Under the pieces are notes generated by a model. The model worked only from the letters and a program-made list of their open reading frames with translations, had not been told where the DNA came from and did no database searches. This document shows, one piece after another, positions 24,640 to 38,282 of a stretch of 64,000 nt of DNA (positions are counted from its first letter, which is position 1; the number at the start of each line of letters is the position of its first letter). The DNA is from Lunularia cruciata (Eukaryota; Streptophyta; Marchantiopsida; Lunulariales; Lunulariaceae). The stretch spans positions 36,434,552 through 36,498,551 of the forward strand of contig OX419756.1 of NCBI GenBank assembly GCA_948567375.1, written 5' to 3'. The position numbers were made by a program, and so were the translations under genes.

Positions 24640-25400
24640 ACAAAAGGGGCACTCCTACAGCCATCACCCGTCTATGAAGCTCAAGGCCTGAGAATGCTAC
24701 ATAGTGACCAACACTCTATGTCTAAGGTAGGAAGTGAGCATGCCTTGCAAGACAGCCATAGCTCCTCTCCTCAACAATGACCCTTGTGCAGCAGCATCTC
24801 GAAGCAATCTGCCAAAGTGATAATGAAGATGTCCAAAGATCTCCATTGCTAGGGGAGCAAAAATATCCAAAGAAAGGCACATCCCACCCCATAAACTCAT
24901 AACCTAAGGTCTCTAAGCTATGTGTGAAAGTCACTATTGCTTGGACCACATCCTCTAAGGGCCTTATCATATGGGTGTCATTTGAGAGTGAGGGAAAGAG
25001 ACATGAAGGAAAAACTATTGTGATCTCTCTCAAAGCCATGTAGTGAGCTAAGGCAAAGAAAGGCGTCCCAAGGGGATCCCCTTGGCAAGTACCCTCAATC
25101 AAAATCAATTGTCTGAAGTCCACTATAGCGGTATGGTGATTGTACAATAGAGGAGTCTCTATATCATAGAATAAGCAAACAAAATATGATCTCTTGTAGA
25201 GCAAAATATGGTTGAGCAAGATATGGTATTGAAGGCATTGGAGATATCCACTTGGACAACCACCTAATTTGGATGGAGATCCAAGCATGCTCTAATGCCC
25301 ACAACAATTGTCTCACATCCCTCTAGGGTGGCCATTGCAAACTGATGTGGAGATAGAGCGGAAGTAAAGGAGAGTCAAAGCTTAAGGCACATGGTATAAG
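24640..25400 (-). pseudogene. Non-LTR reverse transcriptase fragment (copy B)
   Basis: The minus strand reads as a decayed RT. A block near 25360 reads SPHQFAMATLEGCET; the motif A block VDISNAFNTIS lies near 25240; GTCQGDPLGTPFFALAHY and a degenerate motif C, FPSLSNDTHM, follow within 24722-25288. The same landmarks occur in copy A on the other strand at 36656-37505 (SPHQFGVATHGRCEA, VDVENTFNNIS, RQEDPLGGLLFA, FPSLADDTHIVG). The catalytic ADD is SND here, so this copy is inactive. The proline-rich frame at 25404-25763 (-) lies upstream in element orientation and may belong to it. Confidence 0.7.
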
Positions 25401-28110
25401 AGACTAAATAGAGAAAAACATCCTCAATAGCAATAGGAATATAGGATGGTGGAGGGTGTACTGTAGTGGGAGGAGGAATCTCCTCCAATGGTGGAGAGAT
25501 GGGAGACTCACTCTAAAGGGAAGGAGAATCACACTTTGAAGTGGTGGTGGCATTGTATGAGGAGAGGGAGAGGTGGTGGTAAGATGAGGATGTTGTAGAG
25601 GGTGATCTTCCATATGAGAATCCATAGTGAGGGATAAGGAGGTGGTATCTTTGTGGGCGTAGGATCTTCCATATAGGTGTCTACCAGAGTAGGCTCCTCC
25701 ATGGAGGAAGGTGGAGGATGAGAAGGGAGATGGAGGTGAGACCATCAAAGGAAACTTAGGCACCTATGGATGAGTGCTCAAAAAGGTGGCACTAAGATCT
25801 AGTCCAACACACATAAGGAGAATGAGGAGTTAGGTGGGGAGTGTTGCCTAAGGAAGTCCCTTTAGCCAAAGACCAAAAAGAAAAGGAGGAATCATAAAAA
25901 GCTACATGCAAGGTACCACCCAACCTAAGCTGACATGAAAACTCATGTAATGAACATGTGAATGAGACAAGAACCTCCCTCCTCCCTTTTCATGCTCAAT
26001 CCATCCAATACTAGGAAACTCCACTTCCACTACAAGAATCTATTAGTAGGAAAACCCCCTACAACAAACCCTTACTTGACATCTCTTCGTTTTGAAGCTT
26101 GGCTTTGAAGTGTTGTGTTAGACCTCCAACCAACCAGAAGTTCTCTCCCATACATTGCTCGTGCACTTCTTCCACAAAATCTCTTTTCTACCTTATAATC
26201 TCCTTGCATGGCCTAATTGTCCTCCACAAGACCTCCAATTCTGCTCACATGTTGCCTAGATTCCAACACTAAGGAGAATCAATTTCCAAATTTATCCATA
26301 CACAAATTCTCCCTAGTTTTTCTCATAGACTTCTCTTTGATTCTTCTTGATTTTTCTGACATACTTCTCTTTGATTCTTCCTAGAGCTCTAATTTCTCCC
26401 CCTCTTTTAAGTTTCTCTACTAATTCCTGATGCCACCTTGGTTTCCCTCATAGCCCCTTGCACTCTAACAATAAATTTTCACTACAATCTCCACAAAATC
26501 TCATGCTATTGTAATCCAATTTCTCTTTGACTTTCCTCAATGACTTCTCTCTATTTTTCTTGCATGTCTATTTTCTTCCACTTTGGTAAAACCTCACATT
26601 CTCAAAAATCTCACTTAAACCCTCTTTGCTCTTCATCCTTTTGTTGTAACCAAATCACTCAAAGAGTTCAAAAAGCTAACTGGCTAGAATTTAACTCAAC
26701 AAATTCATGTTGTCATGACTATACTTGAACTCAACAAAATAATGCAACTTTTTAAAGTGCTGTCCAATTGGTGTTCAACTACTAATATTTTCTTGTATTG
26801 GTCATCTACTTATCAATAGTATCTAGCAATAGGCTTTGCAGTTTGATTGGTAATCAATATGCTTGACGGTCAACTCAATGGCTTTAGGGTATCCAAGATA
26901 GCTACAATTTCACTTTGTATTGTGTTTTCCTTAGCTTGATGGATATTGGTTTGAAATGATTCTTTTACTATCTTGTTGAATTGAAATATGTGCCATTTTG
27001 TTAATGGTGTTCTTGCCTAAAGCAATTTTGTAGTTCTTCAAGATCTCCTTGCATTGCATCATAGAGAGTTTAATTGATGGTGAATGTTACTTCATATATA
27101 TTTGCTTCATTGAATGCACAACATTGTCAAGCAAACTCTTTCTCCCTCTCTAAGCTAATTGCTTTTGATTTTATACTGATTTCTCCCTCTTCAAAGTTAA
27201 TTACTCATACTCTGACCTAATAACTAAACCAAGGTCTTGATTTTGAATTGCATGTCTCGAAGACTAAAGTGCACATTTGCAAAGTAATTCTTTGAGCTTT
27301 GCACTCTCATTCCACATACCAAAGATTTATTTCACCTATGATGGATTTTTGTCCTTTTTGGCTTTGGTTTGCTTATAGTCTTCAAGAATGTGAGAATACT
27401 TTAAAGAAATCATATTAAATGTAAGCATATGATATTTCAAAACCATTTAAAATGGGTCATAAAGACAAAGGTATAGTCAAATGCTTAAATGTTAAATTCA
27501 AAAGTTATATCTTGTTAATTATTAGGTAGCTTTCTTTACATGCAACTAAATTTGAAATACCAATGTTGTTCGCAAAGTAAAAGCCAGATTTTCTTAAACT
27601 TGTGAGAAAGGGACTCAATATAAAATAAAATTGGGGAATTAAAGGGGGTTAAACTAACAATTGAAATGGGTATATTAAAGAGAATATAAGGATAATTAAT
27701 TGTAAATTTTAAGTTACTGACAACTCAAGTCAATTTGCTCCAGATCAAAGGTTTGCTTTGGAAGTTATAATGAGCAAACTTATCGTAAACTTTCAATGGG
27801 GAGTTTAAAAAAGAACTTATGGAGTTGTTATTCTTCTATAAGGATTTTTGTGGTCATAAAATGTTTGCTTGCAAAATGAAACCACTTGGAAATGTTTTTC
27901 AAGAGGGGCTAAGCCTTCTTTGTGCCCTTTGAAATAATGAGGTTACAAGAGGGATGAAGTCAAATAAAAATGATTATGTAAATAGTTGTTCACTACCATA
28001 GTGGGCTAAAATGAGCCTTATGTCATTTCATGAGTTTGAATTTTTATTTCAAACCTTTCCATATGTAATATTAAGTGCGTCAAGTCCAATGCTTGCAATG
28101 GATTCTTGCA

Positions 28111-28288
28111 CCACTTTCTTCCTTATTCATGAGGATTTTGGGGGTTTTGAAGGGTTTGAACTTGCTCAAAATAGGCAGTGCTCTCTAAGGTGTTGTGCAT
28201 CACTTTCTTCCTTATTCATGTGGATTTTAGGGGTTTTGAAGGGTTTGAACTTGCTCAAAATAGGCAAGGCTCTCTAAGGTGTTGTGTA
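28111..28288 (+). repeat. Two-copy tandem repeat, 89-bp period
   Basis: Copies start near 28112 and 28201. Each contains cactttcttccttattcatg, ggttttgaagggtttgaact and tgctcaaaataggca, with only a few differences between copies. Confidence 0.8.
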
Positions 28289-28863
28289 GGCAATGTTTAA
28301 AAATTGGTGTACCAACTTTGAGTTTGTAGACTTGGAGAAGTTACTTTTAGTGTGTGCAATCATCCTTGGATTGAAACTGGGAGCCATGTCAAACACCCAT
28401 TTTCATTATATTTCTCTTATCTTCTCTCAAGAAGAGAATGTGATTCTTTCTCCTCCCAGATCAATTCATGTTCCATCTATTACTAAAGGATCGCAAGCAC
28501 TAGAGAAAATAGTATCTACTCCTTCTTCAATGATGATTAGTACACTTGCAAAATCAAAGTGATGAAGATAGGTTTAGGATGGTCACTCATCCCTATGGGT
28601 AGATTGTGGACTATTTGGAAAAGCCAAAACATTTCAAATAGATTCATGGAAGCTTTGCAAAAAAGCCTATTGTGAAGATATTGTGTTTACTTACATGGTT
28701 TCATTTTTGGTAAGATTTGGTTTCCTAAGTCCATGAACGGAGACAAATTGCAAAAGAAATGAGCTTAATATATGAAGTAGTATAAATGTGCTCAAGAATG
28801 GAAGGATAAACACACTAGCAAAGTTCTCATCCAAAAGGAGATTAAATAGGGGTTGTCCACTAT

Positions 28864-29176
28864 TGTAATACCAATAGCTAGATATATTATCTAGAGGTGA
28901 AAATTGATTTGCAACATCTAGAAGGATGTTGGGTATGATGAGCTAGGTAGATAGATAGAGGTGTCACAAAAGAAACACTTCCACTAAAAGAGTAGGAGAC
29001 AAAAACAACTTGAAAATGTACTACCAGTAACTAGACATATGATCTAGAGGTGAAAATTGGATTGGTAATATCTCAGAGGATGTTATAGACAATGGACTAA
29101 GTAGATTAGATAGAAGTATCACCAAGAGAATACTCCTACTAATAGGGTAGGAGTTGAGAAAAGCCTGAAAACTTTG
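28864..29176 (+). repeat. Two-copy tandem repeat, about 153-bp period
   Basis: The block around atctagaggtgaaaattg recurs with the same order of downstream landmarks (aggatgtt, gtagatta/gtagatag, gtaggag). Copies are offset by about 153 bp and noticeably diverged. Confidence 0.7.
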
Positions 29177-31018
29177 GAGTCAATTTTGGAGGCCTAAACA
29201 AATAAATTAGGCCTAAAAAATGTGCAAAGTCTTCCTCTTTACCCCTCCTCCCAATGAAAGAATGCTTGCCTTTCCTCCCCCAAGGTTTGTCTCATCAAGA
29301 GCTTCCAACGGTACTTTACACACACAATTTGAGATTCATACAAGAATATTCATTCAAAATTCCTTTCCATCAAAGATGGTTTGACCAAGACAATAGGATC
29401 AGAACCAACATGTCACCCATGCATGCAACTAATCTAAGGATAGAGCTCATGAACGTGTCACCAATCCATGTATCTGATCCAAGGGTGGAGCTTCCTTTAG
29501 GGGAGTCTCATTTGCTATATAATACAATCAAGGTGCTCCTTTGGGGCATAGAGGTTGAGTGTGAAATTGTATATTTCTTCTTTTTTGTTTCTCTTCAAGT
29601 CTCTTTATCCTTGGAATATTACAACAATACAGTAGAAATTGAATAATAAATGTCTCCTTTTGACAAAATGGATGTGTTTTTTGGCAGTAAGATAAAATTT
29701 TCTCCTCCTTCACTAGTTAGTTTGGGGATCAAAATTGGAGTGACTATTTTTTGAACACTTGTGCAGATATGATATTGGATGTAGAGCTACAGCAAGAAGA
29801 GGAAGAGAATGTTGGAGGCAAATGCAATCCCTTGTCAAGAATTGAGGAAGTTACTCCCATCCCAACTATTATCTCTAGTATATAGGGGTGGAAGAATGTA
29901 TGGCCAATGCACAAGAAGAAGACAATGGTTGGGGTTTTCTCTCAATTGAATTTACTCCCACCAAACCCGAGTATGTGCCATTTTCAAGAGCTCAAGAAGA
30001 GATCCACACAAGCCAAGGAGGAGGAGATTTGCACAAGGGGACATTCTTAGTAAAGAAGGAGACAAAGAAAGTGAAGTGGATGGGGAATCAAGGAAGAAAC
30101 AAAGACGCTCGAGATGTAATTATAAGCCAAGTCACCTAGTGAAATCATTGCTCAAGATATGGCTGTTCATACAAAATTCAAGAGTGAGACTCTCAAATCA
30201 AGAGAAAGGTTGAGAATGGTTAAGATGGATGATTCAAGAAGCTCAAGGTAGAAATAGAAAAGCCCAAAGCCAGTGTAGAGAAAGAGATAGAGAAGTTAAA
30301 AGGAGAAGCCGAGTGTTTGAAAGTTAAAGCCAAGAATATGAGGAGAGCAGTGAGATAAAATCAAAATCTTAGAAGGCCAAATTGAAAGTAGTGAAATAAA
30401 AATCAAAACATGTGTACAATATGACAATGGAATTAGCAAAAAAAGGCAAATAACCTTAGTGGACATAAAATATTTCATAAGAGCCTATCTAGAGGTAGGA
30501 TATGGTCATGCCAATGACAGTATGAGGAGTAACAATCCCATGGCAAGTATAGGTACTGTGAGCAATACTAAGACTTCAAGTGTGAGGAGAGATAACAATT
30601 CTCCTAATGTATAAACCTTTGAATTGGAATAAATATATTGAAATTGTTACAATGTCAAATTGTTTATGCTTTTAAGATCAAGCATGTAATGCTTTTTTCA
30701 TGGGTTCTACTTCATATATTCCATAAAAAAGGCTTGCATAACCCAATTTTCTTTTGGTTAAAAAATGCAAATACAAGTAAATTTGTGAATTAGCCTTTAG
30801 CATTCAAGAAACTAAATTAGTTGACTACTTTGCTATAAGTGTAATTAAAAAATCAACTTCTCCAAGCACTATCAACCAAAGGTTAAATTTCAATCACAAA
30901 TTGTCAAATATGAGATGTACAACCCACTCAGAGTAGAATTTCAGTCATAAAATGTTAGTTATGAGATGTCCAACCCACTTTATTTTCTTTGTGCACAACA
31001 AGTTCTATCATTATGGGT

Positions 31019-32878
31019 TCCAAAAAAGTTCTAGCTTACAACTTCCAACTCGTGTTCTATTTGATGTTTCCAATCTATACTTAAGTTCCCAATTACTTTG
31101 TTCATGTGCAGACTTGTACTTTGGCATGAGTTGGAATTGAAGTTGTAGTACTTCTTCTTTTCTACTCATAATTTCCCTTCATCAATAGATATGCTTTGCC
31201 AACTTGACCAATAGATGTTATCACCATTATCATTTTTTGGTCAATTTGCTTCTCATGAGTGGAGTATAGGTTTATGTTCAAATTAAATTTAGTGGTTCTT
31301 GCTCCTTTTCAAAAGTTAGTGAACTTGCTTCAACTTCTACATGATTGTGAGCTCAAGTTGTGATTCTCCCTTCCTAGACTATCACCGTTCCAACAAGAAC
31401 CCCTTAATGTTTGTTGCCTTCTTGGCTTCCACAAAAGTTCCAACATAAACAACTAATCTTCCTTGTTATATTGCAATGCTATCACATTTGAGAGATAGAG
31501 AGGTGGTGTCATTTTGTCACCGCCTCTCTTGCTTCCCAAAATCTCTATAGCTTTATCTCCAAGAGCAGACGTGGGTCTTCTCTTAATATTTTTTGCATTC
31601 TTGGCTCTTGCCTCAATTTTATTAGAAGAGGAATCATTTAGAGAATCATTAACCTGAGCACTTTTGCTAAAAGAATGCCTTTGTTTGCTATGTCATGAAG
31701 ATTGTTGAGCCCTTTGAATACAAGTAATTTGATAGAGAGTTTGATTGCTTATTGTTATTGGATGCTTATGAGTTTGCCAAAGTGCCTTTGTCACAAGGCA
31801 CCAAGTGTCAACATCATAAGCCACAAGTAATACCAAAGGCAATCTCTTTAGAAGAGTTGGAGAAAAATTCAATTTTCTTCAAGCACAATAGTTTCCAAAC
31901 AAGTTCTAGCTTGCGTGTTTCCAACTTCCAACTCATGTTTCCATTTTATACTTGAAGTTCCAATTACTTTGTTCATAAGCAAACATGTACTTTGGCATAA
32001 GTTGAAATTATAGTTGTAGTACTTCTTCTTAGATACCCATGATTTCAGTACATCAGTAGATATGCTCTACCAACTTGACTAGTAGATGTTCTCATTGGTA
32101 TCATTTTTTATCAATTTGCTTTTTGTGAGCGGGGTACATGTTTTATGCTCAAATTATAGTGGTCTGTGAGCCGGCCTGTCTCTCACTCAGGATGAACCTC
32201 TGATGGTTATTATGGTAGCGCACCATGGACTAAGAAGGCAAGGAACCCCAACTCCATCATACTCCTCCAAGGCTAACACTCCAAGACTCAAGACATTGCT
32301 CACTAGAGAACTCAATGAGAGAGAGATAGTTGCAAATGAAAGGATGATGAGTACCTCATCACCCCTTGTTTATATACTTGTGAAATAGTTACGTACCAAA
32401 GTTACTAATCACCACAGTAATTCAAGTTACTAGACTAAAAGTCAAGTAAAGTAAAAAAGTAGAAAGGAATATCCATTCACATGGGCATATTCTCCTAAGC
32501 ATGTCGTCTTATCTTGACCCAACCACTAAGTCAAGGATTCCTTCATAGGGGCTATCCTTGGACTAAAGAAGAATCCAAAACAAAAAGGCTTGCGGGCCAA
32601 AGAGTTCTCAACTCTTTCCTCAAAGCCAAACACCTAGGAATAATACCAAGTCAACACACTAAAATCCAAAATAGTGGTGCTCATCTTTTCTACTTCTTCT
32701 AAAGTAAGATCCCCTCTATCTTAGCTATGACTAACTTTAGCTAACCATGACTAATATAGAACCATCCTTTATCTCTATATAAATAATATCTCTTAAGTAC
32801 TTGTAATACCAAGCTAAATATCACAATACCACACACATGCAAAAATGGGTGTTACAGGTCCTTGCTCTTTTTCAAAAT
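31019..32878 (+). repeat. Diverged direct duplication (about 280-bp unit, 875 bp apart)
   Basis: 31019-31314 and 31893-32164 share a long series of landmarks in the same order: agttctagctt, cttccaactc, ttccaattactttgttcat, tgtactttggcat, gttgtagtacttcttctt, agatatgct and the gctcaaatta/ttcaaattaaat end. The second copy resumes at 32857-32878 (ggtccttgctctttttcaaa, against ggttcttgctccttttcaaa at 31293 on) after being split by the solo LTR. Confidence 0.75.
32165..32856 (+). mobile_element. Solo LTR, 692 bp, with GGTC target-site duplication
   Basis: The insert begins TGTGAGCCGG and ends GGTGTTACA, so it has the TGT...ACA termini of an LTR. It interrupts the second copy of the 280-bp repeat, whose uninterrupted sister shows the empty site. 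GGTC is present on both sides (32161-32164 and 32857-32860). A TATA-like ctatataaataat lies near 32778. Strand is assigned from that TATA-like position and is tentative. No internal retroelement sequence is attached, which fits LTR-LTR recombination. Confidence 0.75.
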
Positions 32879-35780
32879 TCAATTAAGCAACTCCTTTCTT
32901 TCATGCACTTGGAGAGTTTCTTTGCTAGTGAATGAAGAATACCATAAGTATTACAATCCTTAGTTGGATTATTACACTTGACAAGTTAGTATCTTTGATC
33001 GCCATCTAGAATTTGCCATGAGATAGTTTGCTATTATGAAGCTCACCATAGTTCTCTTGAAAGGAACTACTCATGTTTTTTCAATTTGACAATGTTTGCA
33101 ACCACCTTTGTTAGGCTTATAGGGATGGATTGTTTCTCCTTCTTTTCACGGCTTTATCTCAATGAAGAGATGTTTTCTTCAATTATGGCCAAGGAGTTCT
33201 CTTGATTCAAAAATACTATGAACTTTGGTTACCACTCTATATTAAGAGTATTGCATATTAATGGTTCTTGCAATGTTAAACTCTTGTTTGCACAATTTTG
33301 ATGATGGTTTTTTTATACAATTATGCTTGACAACAAGGACAAATTGCAGTCCTAAAATGATTACAGAAAAGTTACATAGGCTGCACCATGTTGGCCTTCA
33401 AATCTTCTCCTTGGACATTTAGCCTAATAGTTTATGATTCACCACTATTGGAGTGGATCATAAGGTGTAGAGCATGACCACTTTATAGAATAGTGATCAA
33501 GGACCTGCACATCCCAAACTTTTGGCCACTCTATGAGATCATTTTTGAGTTAACAATGGATGATGTTCACATCTTCATCAACTACAAATTGTAGTTTTCA
33601 CTATTATTAGCAATCAATTCCATCGAGGTGGATATCAATTTACTCATCCAAGGCATCTACAATGGCAACAATGAATTCCTCCACAATAAAACCCCATATA
33701 TTCCAATATCTTCAATATTTTAGTTAGATCTTCAATACTTGTATGTTGGAGCTTCAAAATTATAGATACTATTTAGGCAACATCAAATAAATTTTGCCAA
33801 GATTTGCTCTAAAATTGAGTAGTTCTTGTACTTTGAAAATTAGGAGTACTATCTTGTATTTTTTAGTCACAATATTAGCAATACAAAAGTTGTATTAATA
33901 CCCCATAGATTCATGCCTCTTGCCACACAAATACCATTTCTATTGTGGCTAAATCTGTCCAACTCACAGGCTACTAGTAACCAAATAGGTGTATGTACTC
34001 TTCCATCCTCTCTCTTGTAAAACCTCATGGTCTTTAAACAGATCCCCCAAAGTAGAGAAAGAAGCTAAGTCCATCCTTGTTAATAGTTTGAAGGCAAGTG
34101 GATAGAGAATATAAAAATATTTGTATGCAAACTTGGTACAATGACCTATGGAATTTCTCTTGGATAAATACCGCCTACTGTGTATAAACTTCCTCAATCT
34201 ACTAAGTTTTCCCATATCATCTGCATCTCCATGCTAGATTTGTCTAAATCTCCCATGGTGAGAATCCTGTAAATGCATAAACTCATATTTGGCAAACTCC
34301 TCTTCCACATCTTTTGCCTCCCTCATTAGAGTATGCATGTACCTTTTAAATTTTTTTGCAATGTGCCATGCACACTAAGTCTTGGAATAACTATCCTACC
34401 CAATCGATCAAAATGATATCTGCAACCCGCCCTTCACTCTCCTGCTTGATGCTTTGTGCAAAAGACAATTTAAATTAACTATAGATTAGCGGGTTCAACT
34501 TTTGTATGACATCTATCGAGAAATGCCAATCCCAATATCTTATGCTAGTATAAAGATACTATTTATAGTCAAAATATCATTTCAAGATTTACAAGGGCTA
34601 ATTAAAAGTTATAGAAGAGCCCGTAAACCCTAAAACTTGAGTGGGATAACTTTATTTCCTTACAAATTTATAGTAACTAAAGATCCCATATCACAATTTG
34701 AGGATCTCCTCCCAACCATACTGCAAATAATTTCCGCACCTCCTATAGTGCCAAACTACAGAATTGTTGAGAGATGAAAAATCAATTTTTGAAACACTCC
34801 AATGTGTTTGTGAGATTTGTTAAACTTGCTGAACAACCTCTCGCATTTGCAGAATGTTCACGCTCCAACATGAGTTTAATGTATGTTTACGACTTTGCGG
34901 ACATAATATGCTGGAAGTTGTAATGTCTGTCCGACTTGATTAAAATGCTCATGAGACTCATCAGAGGCATTTTCTCACATAAATTGGTGCATTACTTCAA
35001 CAATATGTCTCATCAATAGAGGAGCTGGCGCTGCAGACAAGACAATAACTTTCTTGCACTAATGCTTCTGAAATTCTTTCACATTAATTGAACCACGATG
35101 CCATGATTTATGCATTATGATTATTGATTGCGTGGTCATCTCTTCTGAATACTTTCCACTAGAAAGATTTATTGCTATCTTTGCTCAAAAGCAAGTAGGG
35201 ATTTTGCTACTCCTAGACCTGAGACCAATGTGTCTCTTGCCAATCATTGACAACATAGTTTTTCTCATTCATAATGTCCATCTTACCTCACTTCTTTGAT
35301 AAGAGTGTGGAGAGTGTGGAGATGGGAGAGGAGAGAGAGAGATATGAGAAGACATATCTACAATTTTTGAGGGCTCTCTAGCATATAGCACTTGAGTGAA
35401 TAGTTGATTCTCTTTGTTTTTCAATGTCGGTTCCATTGGTACCTAGATTGAAGACTATGGAGAATTGTGAAAATTGTGAGGACTTTTAGCGTTTTTAGGA
35501 TTTAGAATGATCATTACACATTGAGAGTGATGGGTCAGGAATTTTCATTTCTAATCTCTTGGTTTTCATGATTAAGTTCCATGGGAATTTAGTTTGAAAA
35601 TTTTGGAGATGGAAATTGAAAGTTATGAGAGTTTATAGTTTTTTGGGTTTGGAGAGATTGTTTTCTTATGTGAGTTGGGATGTAAGTGGTTGTGGTTTTG
35701 CAAATATGGGGAGATATGGAAACGAGCATCATATGTTACTATCATTATTCTTGTGCTAGCCATGGCTACACCTTCCCATG
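32879..35780. other. AT-rich region, no gene assigned
   Basis: AT-rich, with only short open frames (for example 33964-34215 on the minus strand) and no motif I recognise. A small GA-rich stretch with repeated gagtgtggag and gagagagag lies near 35305-35340. Confidence 0.45.
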
Positions 35781-36655
35781 TGGGGTCGCATAGAGCGGCT
35801 TGGGATACACCATGCCCGGTGTGTCATCAATGATTTACCTTGCAAGGGGTAAAGCCCCTTACGAGGTAAAGCGGGGAAGGATGCACAAGGAATATGATTG
35901 GACCACTTGGGATGCCCATGTAAGACGAGTGACCACATTGTAACAATGGTACTCGAGATTACGCACGCTTCTTCTATCCCTTCATTGATTGTTCCAGGGA
36001 TACCAATCAAGTTGTGGGAGTGGTTAGCTTCTCAGGCGGTTGCATTTTGGGGTTATTTGAGACTAGTTTTCCATATCCAAGTCTATTCTATAGGCTACCC
36101 TACACACTCCATGATGAGGCTAGATAGGTTTTTTGCCTACCACTTGATTGTTTGGCATGTGATCCCTTAGACCAGTTAGCGTGGTTCCTATTCCTCTTAC
36201 TCCCTTGATGGTGTCTTCATTATGCTAGAGGCGGACATGCAGAGCATAGAGAGGTGGCTGCTAGATTTTGTTGATTCCGAGCGGAGGATTGGGCGGCCCT
36301 TTAGGAGGAGTTTGTTAGGGCTACATGATTTAGGAGACAAGCATTACCACAGGCTACCATAGAGTCTACTTGATTATGATGATGTAGGATATTGGGTCAG
36401 GCGGGAGATTTTAGTAGAGTAGCATGAGCGCTACACCCTTTGTCTATGGCAAGTCCTACTGATGAGACTATCTCTTCCCTATGCTCATTACATCCTATAG
36501 CAATAGAGGGACTACCACTAGAGGTCTTAGATTATCAGCTTGAGCAGCCTTTATGTCTTGATAGGTCACTGTTTGCACAAGCATTGTGCACTGCCCCTCG
36601 CCTTTCCTTAGGAGGCTTGTTAGGGATGGTTTATGAGCACCTTAGAGATTAATTT

Positions 36656-37505
36656 TTGGCAAATGATCCTTTTAGTAGTTTTACCAAGTTGTTTCAGGTG
36701 GCTACAATAGTAGCAAGAGGACACATTCTTATGTTTGTTAGTCAGGTGTTAGGTGCTAGTGGACTTCTCATGAAGGACACAGGAGGCATAAGACCAATTG
36801 CTATTGGAGAGATCTTTTTGCATTTGGTCAGTCGTACCATTGTCCTTCAGCATTGTTCTCACTTTCAACAACACCTCAGTCCACATCAGTTTGGAGTAGC
36901 TACACATGGAAGATGTGAGGCTATATCTCTAGGCATTAGGGCACTCTTAGATATCCATCCAAAGTGGGTTGTTAGATATCCATCCAAAGTGGGTTGTCCT
37001 ACAGGTGGATGTTGAGAACACTTTTAATAACATCTCACGGGCATGCATCTTTAGAGAACTTAGGGAGGCTGGTGGATCCTTGGCAAGTCTCATTCCTTTT
37101 ATGTAGTCTTTTCATGGCTTTCTTGCTTTCCCTTACTACCAACACGGTGGTTCACATGAAAGAGTCACTGTCTTGGAGTCAGCTATTTGTATACGTCAAG
37201 AAGATCCTTTGGGAGGACTCTTATTTGCCATGGCTCACTTTAGAGCTCTCCTATCTACTACTTTGGCCATGCCAAGTTGTGTATTTCCCTCCTTGGCAGA
37301 TGATACACACATTGTAGGCCTTGTGGATCAGATTAAGCAAGCCTTTGACTACTTGACTATCAAGCTACATCTAGTGGGCTTGAGAGTCAAGGTATCAAAG
37401 TGCAATGCATGGTCCTCTTTAGGTATTCCTCACCACCTTGAGCTTCCAGAGGGGTGTATCACATCCACAGATGGACTTTGTGTTCTTGGAGTGCCAATAG
37501 GATAG
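36656..37505 (+). pseudogene. Non-LTR reverse transcriptase, copy A
   Basis: Open pieces are 36656-37015, 36994-37317 and 37173-37505, in different frames. Landmarks: KDTGGIRPIAIGEIF (finger), SPHQFGVATHGRCEA, VDVENTFNNIS (motif A Asp), RQEDPLGGLLFA (normally RQGDPLG) and FPSLADDTHIVG (motif C, catalytic Asp pair kept). LVGLRVKVSKCNAWS follows. Two nearly identical phrases, gatatccatccaaagtgggttg, at about 36950 and 36975 form a short duplication that shifts the frame just before motif A. Confidence 0.8.
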
Positions 37506-38282
37506 GAGGATTTTGTCACATACTTCTTAGACGCTACCCTTGCAGAGAATGCTCTCTATGTGGATGACCTTCCATTGCTAGGAGATCTACTTGTGGCATT
37601 TGGTATACTCTCCTCCAATTGACCATCATATCTCATCTATATAGTTCCTCACTCACCGTCCTTCCTATCACATCTGAGAGCTTTTGATAGGAGGATTATG
37701 GGAATCTTTGGTGATATTATTGGACTAGGGACATTTGAGTATGTGATAGGGGATTTGGCACATAGAAAAATGGCTTTGAAGATCTCATGTGGAGGAGTTG
37801 GCTTGCTATCTATGGAGGAGATGACACTTATAACATTTTTGGGTAGTTGTGCTCTCTTGGCACCCCTACTTTCCTCTCATTTTGTGGTTGTTGATAGGCC
37901 GGTTTTGGAGATTTATGTGATAGAGGTGGAGGGAGGATCCTTTTCTCTCTTGATGTTATTACGGCTGACGAGAGATAGTCTATCCCCACGTGCACAAGAG
38001 GATTGTCCACCTTTTGCTTCACTATTGTCAGATTGGACTAGAAGTTTACAGTCTTCCTTGATGGAGCGATAGTGTGAGCATATGCTACATTCTTTCTTAG
38101 TTGACTCGTCCATTCCTCCGGCTACTAGAGCACGTCTTCACCCTTGCTTTGGCAAGGGTGCAGGCTCTTGGATCCTAGCTCGACCGTGCATTAGGGCATT
38201 CTGACTCGCACCAATTACTTTCTTTACAACAATGAGGTTTTGCCTAGGTTTGGTCCATCCATCTGCATCTTCATTACTCACT

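Larger units (their letters stand above)
25401..31018. other. AT-rich repeat-derived DNA, no gene assigned
   Basis: Strongly AT-rich with short unrelated open frames. Pieces look like decayed element coding sequence: a Lys/Glu-rich coiled-coil-like stretch near 30240-30360 (reading LKVEIEKPKASVEKEIEKLK) and open frames at 29254-29646 and 29888-30139 with no recognised motif. Two local tandem duplications are listed separately. Confidence 0.45.
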
